This document shows positions 36,001-47,228 of a stretch of 64,000 bases of DNA, piece by piece. Positions within the stretch are counted from its first letter, which is position 1. Every line of letters begins with the position of its first letter. The stretch lies in NCBI GenBank assembly GCA_002197995.1, contig NGZR01000005.1, positions 3,100,001 to 3,164,000 of the forward strand. Direction: 5' to 3'. Source of the DNA: Gaeumannomyces sp. JS-464 (taxonomy: Eukaryota > Ascomycota > Sordariomycetes > Magnaporthales > Magnaporthaceae). The translations under genes and the position numbers were made by a program. Below the pieces are notes generated by a model that made no database searches, was not told the origin of the DNA, and saw nothing but the letters and a program-made list of their open reading frames with translations.

Positions 36001-38438
36001 TAATCAGCGCTCACGGCTTACTGCCAATCCTCGAAATTCTCGAGCCCTGTACGGTCAAGAGCCGTCAGCACATGATCCTGCAGCTTCTCAAAATCGTCAA
36101 TGCGGTATGTCAATGATCATGGCGGCTCCGGGATTCTCACATGAAATGGCACTGTATCCGAAAGGAGGCGCCAACTCAATTGACTTGTGTTTCGTGACAG
36201 ATTATCCTCAACGATGTCGAGCTGCAAGAAAATCTGTGTTTCGTGGGAGGAATCCCTATCATCACAAAGTTTGCGGCCAGGCAATACTCGAATGAGATTC
36301 GGCTCGAAGCTGCTGCGTTCGTCAGGCAAATGTACCAGACCTCGACCCTGACGCTGCAAATGTTTGTCAGCGCTGGTGGTCTGAACGTGCTGGTTGAGTT
36401 CCTGGACGAGGACTATGATGCCTCGCGAGACCTGGTCCTGATCGGTGTGAACGGCATCTGGAACGTCTTTGAGCTCCAGGGCCCGACGCCCAAGAACGAC
36501 TTTTGCAGGATATTCTCTCGCAGCAAAATTCTGGATCCGCTCGCTCTTGTTCTCCACAAGGTCCTGGACGAGGACGACAAGGACGAACTGACGGAGCTCA
36601 TTGAGGGCCGAATCGTGAACATCTTCTACTTGTTCTCACAGGCAGAAAACTACGTCAAGGAGGTTGTGGCGGAGAGACAAGTGCTGAAGAGTGAGTCTAC
36701 AAGCTGACAAGCAAGCGGACATACATGTCTTGGTCCCTAACGATGAGGGAACCACACTGACCGACTACTGTTGTTCACAGCTGTTCTTAAGGACCTCCGC
36801 CGGATGTCGCCACTCCACCAAATTACCATGCTCAAGTTTATCAAGAACTTGTCCATGCTGTCGCGGACACTTGAGTCGCTTCACTCGGCCGATGCTATCG
36901 ACTTTTTGATAGATCTGCTGGGTTACAGCATGAAAAAAGGCCACAAGCACTTCCGCGAGATATCTAATCAGGTCCTCAACACCATGTTCAACCTGTGTAG
37001 GCTTAGCAAGGAGAGGCAGGAGTACGCGGCCGTCAACGGTATCATTCCTCTGCTGCTCAAGATCATGCAGACGGATCGGCCGCCCAAGGAGTTTGCACTT
37101 CCCATTCTCTGCGACATGGCCCACTCGGGCAGTAAGGGGCGCCGCTACCTGTGGCAGAACAAGGGACTGGACTTCTATGTTTCGCTCATCGCAGACCAGT
37201 ACTGGCAGGTCAGCGCCCTGGACTCGATCTCGGTGTGGCTGCAGGAGGAAACGGCGAAGGTGGAGAACCACCTGCTGGAGGGCAAGTTCACCAAGGCCAT
37301 CACGTCGTGCTTCAACACGATCAAGGCAAACTCGTTTGACCCGGGAGTCTTGGAGCCACTGATCAAGGTGCTTCGTCTGTCCCCGGCGCTGGCGGCGTCG
37401 CTGGCAAAGTCGGAGATGTACTCTGGCCTTGCGCAGAAGCTGTGTCACAAGAAGGCGCAGGTGCGGTTGAACCTCCTGCGGCTCGTGCGCAACATCATGG
37501 ACGCCTGTGAGCCGGACAATGGCAGCAGCATGGCTACCGCCAGCAGCGGGCGACAGCTACGCGGCCTCTTTGAGCAGATACAGATACTCGCCGAGAAAGA
37601 CCCGGCGGTGCTGGTGCGCAACCTAGCCTCGGAGCTGCTGCGGTCTCGCCTAGACCCGGACGGCGTCACCAACCCATTGGGCCTGACCAGCTCGGCCTCT
37701 GTCGTGGGCGGCAGTTCCTCGTCGAGCAGCAATGGCGCCTCGGTGGCGGGCACTTCGTCTCGCTCTCGGTCCGGCCCACGGCGCACGAGCTCGTCCTACA
37801 CGCCGCCCACACTCCAGCCGTCGGCTTCAGCACCACCGATGACACCCACGCATCACCGCCAGTCGCAGTCGGCAGCCACTTACATCGAGGTAGCGGCGAC
37901 TCCACGCCGATCGGCCGCGCTAGCGGCAGAGCGGGATGGCAGCATCTTCCGACCGAGGAGCCGTGACGGAGCAGGATCAGCGACTTCATCGGTGTCGTCG
38001 TCATCGTCATCTATACCGAGACGAGTCAGTGGCGACGGAAGCTCTCTTTTGGGTGGCAAGAACAGCAATGGTCCAGGAGGGGCTAACAGCAGGCTACCGC
38101 GGACCTCGAGTGTGTACGGGCGCCAGAGCCTGGCGGGAGGTGCAGGGGGCGCCATGCCAACCATCGTAAACCGACCAGACCGGTCAGAAAGCTCGTCCTC
38201 GAACAAGGAGAACGCGCATGGAGGTGGTGGCAGCAGGTACACGCAACACATGATCGCAACGAGCGGCTACGAAAGGGAGCGGGGAGAGCGGGACCGCGAG
38301 AGGGACTCCAGGGAAAGGGGGGAGAGATCAGACCGGCTGCTAGAGAGGGCCGAGAGGGTGGCGGCGCAGCAGTACAAGCGACGAAACCGGATGACGGCCA
38401 GCACCTCGGACATCAAGCCAGGAGCTGGCACGCGATGA
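33020..38438 (+). CDS. sepH: Septation initiation network kinase SepH/Cdc7 (Ste20/Ste11-like Ser/Thr kinase)
   Basis: A 1483-residue kinase from ten exons: 33020-33181, 33353-33487, 33645-33674 (30 nt), 33793-33857, 33926-34364, 34441-35298, 35412-35882, 35961-36104, 36201-36690 and 36781-38438. The kinase domain starts near residue 55 with [10 protein letters not shown], then [15 protein letters not shown] (about 174-181), DFGVS (about 194-198) and [10 protein letters not shown] disordered acidic linker is followed by a long Armadillo-like helical region with highly family-typical stretches such as [20 protein letters not shown] and [20 protein letters not shown], and a Ser/Arg-rich tail. 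This is the Cdc7 kinase of S. pombe and SepH of Aspergillus, which sits at spindle poles and septation sites and relays the Spg1 GTPase signal to form septa. All junctions are GT-AG and the 4452-nt CDS is unbroken. Confidence 0.95.
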
Positions 38439-39213
38439 CGAGAAGCAGGAGGATCAAGAGACTAAATGCGACTATGGACACATAAAAAAGAGAACTGGGT
38501 GGGTGTGGGTCATTATTCTTTACTTTTTTTGCTCTCCTTTTGGCCTGTAGCAACGGGCGTACACATACTACATGGCGTTGTATGAAAAAGGGCGGGAGGC
38601 GGTCACATATCCTTTGTCATGACGGCTCGTCCTTCTTCTTCTTATTCCTCCTCCTCCTTTGTGTTTCCTCATATCTGTTCCGGCTTCACATGTCTGTGTC
38701 TGTGCATCTTGAGGTGGAGGGGCAGATATTTGTGGGTAGGTAGGGGGGATGATGATATCCACGGGTGGGGCAATGCATAAAACACCTGCATGGCGGGGAG
38801 CCATATGTACATGTACCTAACTGCCTTGGTCACTCAGTCCCTTGGTGCCCAAGGCAGTGAGTGTAGCGACACCAACGCTCTGCCACCTGATGCTACTAGT
38901 AGAGTCTAATTCCTGATTATCAGGGCCATTCCGAGACTTGGTAGGCGTTTGGCGGGGTTGATGATGTGGCTGGCGGCTTTGCTGTCAGGCCATGTGACAT
39001 GGACGACGACATGAAGTTGGCTGCATGTGCATCTGGTGCAGGGGTTATGCAGGCTCGATCTGCCTGATGCTGCTCGTGCACGGCTTGTTCCGCACAGGAT
39101 TAAAACGCGGGTTATGGGTGGGCGACGACACTATCAGATCCTGACGCTGATGAGATGCACGAATCATCAAGATGATGCGAGCCGCCCGCCCAGCCACCAC
39201 TCCACTGTGTGTG

Positions 39214-39295
<82 letters not shown>

Positions 39296-40523
39296 CTTCT
39301 CCCGGGAACCGCCGACAGCGATGATTTGATCGTGTGCAATTTGCGAAGCATGTCGCTCGCCGCCACCGCTTCTTAGCAGACCGAGCGACGGCGAGGACGG
39401 GGTTCGTCGAAAGCGTCCGGGGAGCAGCTCCGTGTGGGGTTTGTTACCCGCCAGCCAGCACACACCGCAGCCACGGCTCCACGTCGAGCGCTGCTCTGAG
39501 TGGCAGGAGCAGGGGCTCGGTCAGAAGGCGTCCCATGGTTGGGAGAGGAGAAAAAAAAATGGTGGAATGAGGACCCGGAAAATCTGTCAATGCCACCACC
39601 CACATGCAAATCGGGAAGCTGGAGGAGCTCCTTGCTGCACAGAACGCCGTCATTTCCTGGAGAGGCCAGCAGTGTGCCAACCCTCCATCCTGCTGCTGCA
39701 AACAAACGCGACAGTTAAATTTTTATTCCATTTTATTTACTTTGTCCAATCTTCCAGCCAGCACAATTTTACCCGGTAAATGCGACACCAGCCTCTTGTC
39801 ACCCGGTAGGCCCAGAATTGGCGCGTCGGCAGCAATCCCAGCAGAGTTGGTCGAAGGCGCTTCTTTCCCTTGCAGGCCACACAAAAACGGCGCCAACCCA
39901 AATAATCTCGTGGGCTATTTTCTGTGCGCTTCTCACGCCTCTGCAGCCGACCCTTGACCGCCCAACCGCACGATTGCCCAAAACCCCACCCCCTGCAGGA
40001 TCGTGCAGAACAAGCGGTCGCGCGACAACACCTCATTGCTGCTTTAGGGCCAACGAAAACGCCCACCGCCATTCCTCTGACCTCGGCACACCTGCCAGCA
40101 ACCACCCCCAGCCACCGCCGTCCGCCGACCCCGTCGCTCCGCCCGCATACAAGAGGCCCACGACTCGCCCTCCCCGTCCGCCTCTTTCGTCCCTTCCCGC
40201 GCCCCAAGCCCATCCGTTGCCTCGAGGGCCTCGGACCGCGGGCACTATCTCCCCATACCAGCACATCGACGAACCCAGCGACCGAGGACGTTTGTCCTCG
40301 CGTTGGGTTGCGCGCGAGCGCCCAACAAGCAGCCCCCGAGGGAGCGCGAGAGGGCAGGAGGAGAACGCGCGGGCCGCCTCCCAGCACCGGCACCGCCACC
40401 GGCGCCAGCACCTTCGGCAGCAAGGACTGGTGCGAGTGGTGCCCGCTCTGCACCCAAGACGCCTACGCCGCCGGCGAGCCGTCCTTCCAGACCCTGGCCC
40501 CGGCTGCCGCTCCGGACAGCATA
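38439..40523. other. Spacer between sepH and ICE2
   Basis: About 2.1 kb. It contains a 9-bp inverted repeat (CTGCCTTGG/CCAAGGCAG, 38821-38857) and the interrupted (GA)n tract at 39210-39295. GC-rich DNA at 39950-40523 is probably the ICE2 leader. It is nearly stop-free in more than one frame, which reflects composition rather than coding. Confidence 0.5.
39210..39295 (+). repeat. (GA)n tract with regular AAAG interruptions
   Basis: A purine-only tract of about 85 bases in which GA runs are interrupted by GAAAGA roughly every 20-22 bases, giving three to four near-identical blocks. It is both a microsatellite and a short minisatellite. Confidence 0.92.
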
Positions 40524-41953
40524 ATGTTGTGGCTCTTCCGCGTGCTGTTCGGCGCCGTCTTCCTCCTCAGCATCGTCCTCTCCATCCCTATCGCCTTCGA
40601 CGTCGGCGGCCGCGATGCCGGGCTCGCCTACTCGCTCGCCCTCTTCACCTTCTACCTGCTCTACTCGTCCGCCAAGCTCCTGACCCCGGAGCGCGGCTCC
40701 CGCTTCCGCGCCGCCTTGGGCGGGCTCCTGCGCCTCGCCCAGTGGGTCGTCATCCCGACCCTGCTCATCTGGGCCCTCAGCCGCTTCTCCGTTGACGACA
40801 ACCAGTCCGCCGCCGCCGGCGCGGACTGGGTCAAGAGGACCCTGGGCCGCGCCGGCTTCGGCACGCGCGCGCAGAGAGCTGGCACGACTGGTTCTTTGGC
40901 CAGCAGGGCGTGCTCGAGACCGTCACCCTCGGCGGTTGGGACAAGAGCTTGAGCTACTCGAGCCCCGTCTTCCAGCTGTTCGAGGGCTTCTGCAGCCTGC
41001 TGGTCATCCAGGCCGCTGGCCAGATTACGAGGTGGCTCGTCAACCGTGGCAGGAGTGACACCTGGATCGTAAGCGCACACCATCCCCATCCCTGGCTACC
41101 CTCTCGCCCCCAGGTGTACTTGGTTGCTAACCTTGCTCTGCAGATTGTCCTCCTCGTCTTTTCAGCATCCATCATCGCGAGCGCTGTTTACTTCCTGTGG
41201 AGGGTGGTACACTTCCCCCAGATCAGCAATGGCGACGCCACGCTGATCGGGGTCACCATGACGACGGCCTTTTTCCTGGGCGCCTACGGCATCAGCAGTG
41301 GGCGCGGGAACCCGGTCGAGTCGTCGCTCCTCTTCGCCTACATCGTGCTCTGCGTCTACCAGATCTTCACCGACTACATGCCCTCCGACGGTGCCGCCGC
41401 TGCGTCTGAGGCGCAGTCGGGCGGCGCCACGCAGCCCGACTTCCCGCCGCTGCCCCCCGTCATCATGGCGTCGTACTCGACGCTGCTTCACATGCTGGGC
41501 AGCCTGCCGTCGGCCGTCAACTCGTCGCTCACGTTCCTGTACGCGGCCTTCCAGACCATCACGCCGTCCGTCATCATCTCCCTCGCCTACCGCATCACCG
41601 TCTTCTACTGCGCGACACGCATAATACCCGCTGTTCGCGAGTCGGGTGCGCGCGCGCTGATGCAGGAGCCCTCGTTTGAGGACGCCGACGCGGCCAGTAA
41701 GCTATTCGGCTTCCTCTCGTGGTTCTCGCCCTCGATTCTGATCGCCGTCTACACGAGCTTGTTGCTGCAGCACTTCTCTGTCTCCAGCGACGGCGTGGGC
41801 GATCTGGGCTGGACGCTCAAGTCCGGAGACGCCGGCGGCAACATTTGGCGCTGGGTCAACGTGGGCGCCACCATGTCCATGTACGCGGTCGAGCTGTACC
41901 TCGGCAGCGACGACCCGGATACGGGTATGACGGCTCACTGGAAGAGCGACTGA
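40524..41953 (+). CDS. ICE2: ICE2-family ER integral membrane protein (one frame break)
   Basis: Exons 40524-41068 and 41144-41953 predict about 451 residues with eight or more hydrophobic spans. The start MLWLFRVLFGAVFLLSIVLS followed by IPIAFDVGGRDAGLAYSLAL is diagnostic of ICE2. Later landmarks are SYSSPVFQLFEGFCSLLVIQ, FLGAYGISSGRGNPVE and a C-terminal LYLGSDDPDTGMTAHW. In yeast, Ice2 keeps the cortical ER in buds and controls phospholipid/lipid-droplet flux. An ER location is inferred here. Within the CG-alternating stretch at 40862-40873 the frame shifts between RAGFGTR and AESWHDWFFGQQGVLETVTL. Restoring one base, or removing one CG unit pair, repairs it. The 75-nt intron is phase 0. 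The gene is tail-to-tail with HCR1. Confidence 0.88.
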
Positions 41954-43390
41954 GCTAGCCGCCTGCTGGGCCGGCGAACGCTCTACCCCATCGCTCGAGA
42001 GAAACAAACACAAACAACCATCCATCCAAAACACCAGAGTGGAACCTCACGTTGGCCCCCCTTCTCTCGGCTCTTGAGTCGAAAACGGGGTGGATGCCCT
42101 CGCACCTAAGATTATACCCTGCAGGAAATTTGGACAAATGTTTCCTTACTGCACCATTCCCCTTATCCGCGTTATTTTATCCCACTCGCTCTCTTGATGT
42201 CACTCCATCTCTCTCTCACTCAATACCTCCCTAACCGCCGACAACGGCTCATACTCATGATTTTCCTTTTCCTTGTCTTATCATCCCCGGGAAACCTTCG
42301 GCGAAGCAACTCCCTCCCCCATATTCACCTACCGGCTTTATGACGAACAAATTACCACCAGGTCTCGTTCAATGAAGGTTTGGGTGGGTGGCTTATGAAA
42401 TGGAATCAGGCAGCACAGCATGGCGTCGTCTTGTGTTTTCCCCTCCCTTCTTTTTTTTCGATATGAACGAATTCCTCGAGGTTTTGCAATCCAGCACGCC
42501 CTCCGAGTTTTAAGAGGCGGGGGTCAGGCCAAACCCGCACTCTTCATATTCCATATTTTCTTTGTTTGGTTAGCCACACTTTTATTTTGGCCTCATTTTG
42601 ACGCAAGCATCAGAGATGTATGAGGGAGCAAGCGGAAAGGGAAACGAAGCGCGGCAGAGAACCGAGGGTATACCGTATTACTCCTCGAATGCAGACTTTT
42701 CTATGTCTATGCCTATTACGCAAGTTTGAATGAATCATCTGTCTCTCTATCAATTGTTGTCTGTCTATCCTCGTTGTTGGAACTCAAATCTTGCCTCCCT
42801 CTCAAAGACTGGTACGACGCCTGCTTTTTGCCGATGCGAAAGGGCTTCGCTCTATGTAGAAGCCACTCAAGGTTCTGACCACTTGATCTGCCCTCGACCT
42901 CAATATAACAATACCACCGCAACACCCCACCACGTCTGCGGTCCGGTGGGCCGGGAGAACCCCGCCCCGTTCCGTCTATCTCGATCCAGGACCGTGAACC
43001 GTCCTTGCATGCCAACAAGTCGCTATGCTATCCAGATCCCTCACCCGCTCTCGTCTAATTAACTTCCTCCTCCTCTCCGGCCCGTCGATGCCGGCACGAG
43101 CTGCCCGTTAAGCAGCGGATTAGGTACGCGCTTGTCGCAAACAGTGCTTGGATGTTCCCACCCCCAGAAACCCTTGGGTTGCAACGCCCACTCGAGCGTG
43201 CATGACAGGCCCCACCGCGAGTGACAGTCTGTCGGGCCAGGGAGTGTTCGAGAACTCGTCCAACCCGACAGCGTCCTGAGTTTGGATGCTGCCCATTTCC
43301 AAGGGGGCAGAAGAGGCGCGGTGGCGCTGTGGCAAGAATGAGGGGGGTTGTTCGCACTGCAGAAAGGTGTAAAAAGCTGCGGGGATTCGT
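41954..43390. other. Spacer between convergent ICE2 and HCR1 genes
   Basis: About 1.4 kb of non-coding sequence holding two 3' UTRs, locally AT-rich (42130-42620). No gene was recognised. Confidence 0.55.
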
Positions 43391-44585
43391 TCACATAAAG
43401 TCGTCGCTGTTTCAGCAGAGATGGTGGGTCAGTCACAGGAGCCCCATCGGTACACAGGACCGCCGGGGGGCAATAACTCACTCGCCAAACGCGCCCTCAT
43501 CGTAGGCAGCCGTGTCGGGGACGTCGGCCCTGGTGGCGACCAGCGAGGTCTTGGTCTTTGCGGCCTTTGTCTTCTTGGCGCCCTTCCTCTCCTTCTCCGC
43601 CTTCATCTTCTCGTTGCTAAGAGCCGTCAGGCGACTCGAGATCTTCTTGATCTGATCCGAGGGCAGGTCCTGCGCCAGCGCCTTGACGAACTCCTCGAGG
43701 AAGGGCACGTATCCAGTGCGCTTGGGGTTGGCGGCCAGGATTGGGGCTAGCGTCTCGCGCAGCTCATCCCACTGGGCCTTGGTCGTGGGGTTGAAGAGCG
43801 GGATGGTGGTGAGGTCGATCGTCTTGGTGGTGTCCTTGGCGTCGAGGGCGACGGCGGAGCCCTTGCTGACGGCCTTACGGCCCGCGGCCACGCCAATGCC
43901 GCCAAGCAGATCCTCGGCGTGCTTCAGGTCGCTCTCCTTCTCGGTCCGGCGCAGACGAAGGCGGCGAGCAGTCTCGTCCTCCTCGTCGTCACTGTCCTCC
44001 TCGGCGTCGATCTCCTTGCGGCGTTGCTGGTGCAGGGCTACGCGCTCGGCCTTGGACTTCTTGTTTGCGGCAGCCTCTGCATCTGCCTTGGCCTTGGCCT
44101 CGGCCGCCTTCTTGGCCTTCTCGCGCTCTACCTCGGAGTCCTCGGCGGCGTCCCACGATTCGAGCACATCGTCGTCCTCGGCCTCCTCGTCGTCGAACTT
44201 GCGGCGGACCTGGGGGGCAGGGCCACCCGCAGACTCCTCGGAGCTGGACTCCCCAGAGGCTTCCTCATCTATCGTCGCGAGATTGAGACCCCGTCAGCTC
44301 AAAATTAAATCTATGGAGGTTATGCGCAGACACATATTATCTGCTGCAACAGGCATCTCGACTCCTCCGAGAGGGCTGTATCCATGACTCCTTTGCGCGT
44401 GTGCAAGTGGAGGAAGGTATTGGTGGGCTATGTCCGATTTTGGGTGGCTGTCGCCGGTCGAGACCCGCGACAAACTGGGAATGGGATCACAGCGGCGCTC
44501 CAGCCTGCCCCTCAACACCAAGCGCGGGGATGATCGCGATGCGGGAGATAGCGAGAATCAACTTACCCCACTCCTTAGGCGGCAT
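43391..44585 (-). CDS. HCR1: Eukaryotic translation initiation factor 3 subunit J (eIF3j/Hcr1)
   Basis: A 273-residue acidic/lysine-rich protein from exons 44585-44567 (19 nt, MPPKEW), 44268-43482 and 43406-43391 (16 nt). It starts with an acidic segment DEEASGESSSEES, then VRRKFDDEEAEDDDVLESWD, a long Lys/Ala/Glu coiled region, DLTTIPLFNPTTKAQWDELR near 43790-43730, and the family-typical ending AYDEGAFGDDDFM formed by the last tiny exon. eIF3j binds the 40S decoding centre, helps recruit eIF3 and start-codon selection, and acts in 20S pre-rRNA processing in yeast. The acidic C-terminal Phe-Met ending supports the last exon choice. The frame is intact and the total length divisible by three. 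Confidence 0.93.
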
Positions 44586-45772
44586 ATTGAGTTGTATGGC
44601 GGGGTGCAACCCTCTCTCCTTTTGGAAATTCTAGAGGGCTCGAGTTAGAGCTGAGGTCGCAGAAGAATCGTGATGTTCTGCTTCTGACAGAGAGCGGCCA
44701 AAGGACAGGTTTGTTGCGCCCTACGCATGTGCGTGAAGAAAAAAATTATCAGCAGGGATTCGTTGGGCAGCCGCTGCTTGCGGGTAGTCGTTGGGCAGAA
44801 CAAAACGGAGGAAAATGCGCCAAAATTCTGTGCGTCAGACTTCCACTCACCCGTCAATTGCAAGTGGCTTCTGGAGGGGTAAACGGGGCGGGACCCGCTC
44901 ACGTTGACAGAGCCAGCCCGCCAGCTCTATCTCTATCGCATCGACGAGGCCCGCGCCTCTTGTTTTGTTTGTGACCCTTCCGTCACGAGGAGGATGGGGG
45001 GCTGAAATCGAGATTGAATGGAGCAAAGTAAAAATATACCAAAATAGCACACAAACCACCGAGCCACGGGCGCCCGCCTTTTCTCATGCAGCCCTGGGTC
45101 GGGTGGCTGCATATTCGCGATTGCAGCCCGCCACACTCCTTGGAGACATTTGGAATAGGTCGCCGTGGCAGGCAGGTCTGGTTCTATCTGTTTCCACGCG
45201 GCGAATCCGACGAATTGGTTCCTTGATTTGTCCGAAATTGACCTCGGTCAAAGACGAGAATAGGTACCCCAGAAAACTGTATTTAACCCGCGTCACAGGA
45301 ACGAGCTGCCGCGGCCCAGGTCAACATCACACGAGGTAGGACAATAGAATAACCTAATCAAGCCGACCTGTGACTCAAATGCGGCCCAGGCCAAGCCACG
45401 GGCTTTGCTCCCTTGTGCTCCATCGGGCACGCCAAAGTCCGCAAACAAAGGATGCCAAGGCCGTCAGCAGCGTGCGATTCTGGCATGGCAAGTGGCACGT
45501 GCCAGATCCTGGCGAAAATGCAACGGAACCGCAGCCCTGGGAGGCTTTCCTCCTCCACCCGACTGGCTCGTAACAGGTCCCCGACAGCCCGATTAGGCAA
45601 GCGAAGTCGCCGCAAACCTAGGGCGCGTTGGCAGGGCTCGCTGATAGCCGCCAAAAAAAAATATTACATCAGGGACAAGCAGTGCTCCGGGCTGAGCGGC
45701 GAGTCGCCGACCTGTTTCGGTCACTTCCCAGCACGGTGGCTAGGGGGTCTGTGTCTGTGAGCCCGATGTCTG

Positions 45773-45785
45773 CCGGGTTGGGCCG
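45773..45785 (-). promoter_or_regulatory. CGG-N7-CGG element, candidate alternative oxidase induction motif
   Basis: The plus strand reads CCG, seven bases, CCG, which is CGG-N7-CGG on the minus strand, about 325 bp upstream of the oxidase ATG and about 77 bp upstream of the TATA box. In Neurospora aod-1 the induction motif consists of two CGG triplets 7 bp apart, read by Zn2Cys6 factors AOD2/AOD5. The spacing match is direct; function is inferred. Confidence 0.45.
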
Positions 45786-45861
45786 ACCATGTCTGGGTGA
45801 GCCCGGATGTTCTTCGTTGCGCTGTGCTGTGCCTGCCGGGAGCTTACATACGCGCCCTGCA

Positions 45862-45867
45862 TATAAA
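45862..45867 (+). promoter_or_regulatory. TATA box of alternative oxidase gene
   Basis: TATAAA inside GCATATAAAGAC, about 240 bp before the ATG at 46109, leaving room for a leader of about 200 nt. Confidence 0.55.
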
Positions 45868-46108
45868 GACGCCGGGCGACGGCGTGGCCGGCCGGGCACA
45901 TTCCATCTTCGCTCCTCAGGCTCCTGTAGCCCTCGCTGAAAACATTTGACAACAACGGCCCTTGGATAGACTTATAGTCTATTGTCTTGCCACTTCACAC
46001 ATCCCTGCGCTGCCTGATCTGTGACATCCGGTAGCTCACCCCAGCCCAGTCCAGAACAATCTCATCGCCATCACTGTTTTCATATTATCGTCCCATCATT
46101 ACCACCCA

Positions 46109-47228
46109 ATGCTCGCCCCAAGAGTCAACGCCCGGCTCTGCTCGCCGCGACAGGTTGCCCAGCTCAGCAAGGCGGTAGCAGCGCCTTTCTCCCACCACTT
46201 GGTTGGCAGCTACCCGACTGGCCTCCGCTTGGCCTGCGCCGCAAGCTTGGGCGCGCCCCGCTCATTCTCCACGACGAGCACGGCGCGGCTGCGAGACTTT
46301 TTCCCTGCCAAGGAAACGGCATATATCCGGAAGACACCGCCGTCATGGCCCCACCACGAGATGACCGAGAAGCAGATGGTGGAGGTTGTCCCCGGACACC
46401 GCGAGCCCAAGACGGCCGGCGACAAGCTTGCCTGGGCCCTGGTCCGCATTAGTCGCTGGTTCATGGACCGTTCTAGTGCAATGTCGTCTGACCAGCTCAA
46501 GGGACTCAAGCCACTGACTGAGGCCCAATGGCTTACGAGATATATCTTCCTCGAAGTATGTTACAACTTTGTTTCTTTTCTGACTTGCCACAAATTTTAG
46601 CCGCTCTTGCTAACATGCTGCTGCTGTTGCTGCGGCGCAGTCGATCGCTGGTGTTCCAGGCATGGTTGCCGGCATGCTCCGGCACTTGCATTCGCTCCGG
46701 AGGATGAAGCGGGATAACGGCTGGATCGAGACGCTGCTGGAGGAGGCCTACAACGAGCGCATGCACCTGCTCACCTTCCTCAAGATGTGCGAGCCCGGCT
46801 GGTTCCTCAAGTTCCTGATCCTGGGCGCTCAGGGGGTCTACTTCAACGCACTCTTCATCGCCTACCTTATCAGCCCCAAAATCTGCCACCGCTTCGTTGG
46901 CTACCTCGAGGAAGAGGCCGTGCATACGTACACGCGCAGCATAAAGGAAATCGAGGCGGGCCAGCTGCCCAAGTGGTCTGATCCCAACTTTGAGGTGCCC
47001 GAGATCGCCGTCACCTACTGGAACATGCCCGAGGGCCACCGCACCATGCGCGACCTCCTGCTGTACATCCGTGCCGACGAGGCCAACCATCGTGGCGTTA
47101 ACCACACCCTGGGAAACCTCGACCAGAAGGAGGATCCGAACCCCTTCGTGAGCGACTACAAGGGCGGCAAGGAGCGCCCTATCGCCTTTACCGACCCGGG
47201 TTTTGAGCGAAGCGAGGTCATCGGCTGA
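46109..47228 (+). CDS. aox: Mitochondrial alternative oxidase
   Basis: A 344-residue ubiquinol oxidase from exons 46109-46555 and 46641-47228. The N-terminus is Arg/Ser/Ala-rich with few acidic residues ([20 protein letters not shown], then [20 protein letters not shown]), a clear mitochondrial targeting peptide. The di-iron site is complete: E at the end of RYIFLE near 149, EAYNERMH near 184-191 (ExxH), LEEEAVHTY near 238-246, and RADEANHR (ExxH) in the last quarter. The enzyme moves electrons from ubiquinol to oxygen, bypassing complexes III and IV, and is the cyanide-resistant pathway of filamentous fungi. Exon 1 ends in phase 0 (447 nt) and the frame is intact. The upstream motif suggests induction when the main chain is blocked. 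Confidence 0.97.

Larger units (their letters stand above)
44586..46108. promoter_or_regulatory. Divergent promoter region, HCR1 / alternative oxidase
   Basis: About 1.5 kb between head-to-head start codons. On the oxidase side it holds a CGG-N7-CGG palindrome half-site pair and a TATA box (listed separately). No coding exon was recognised. Confidence 0.6.

Noticed and set aside
37880..38251. Minus-strand open frames inside the sepH tail and similar antisense frames in other genes
   Set aside because: They are shadows of GC-rich coding sequence and have no family features.
39210..39295. A CRISPR-like array because of regular spacing
   Set aside because: The units are pure GA with GAAAGA interruptions and no unique spacers.
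39924..40523. In-frame open stretch upstream of the ICE2 start, which could extend the protein by 200 residues
   Set aside because: At least one other frame is open over the same GC-rich DNA, and the family-typical N-terminus begins exactly at the ATG at 40524.
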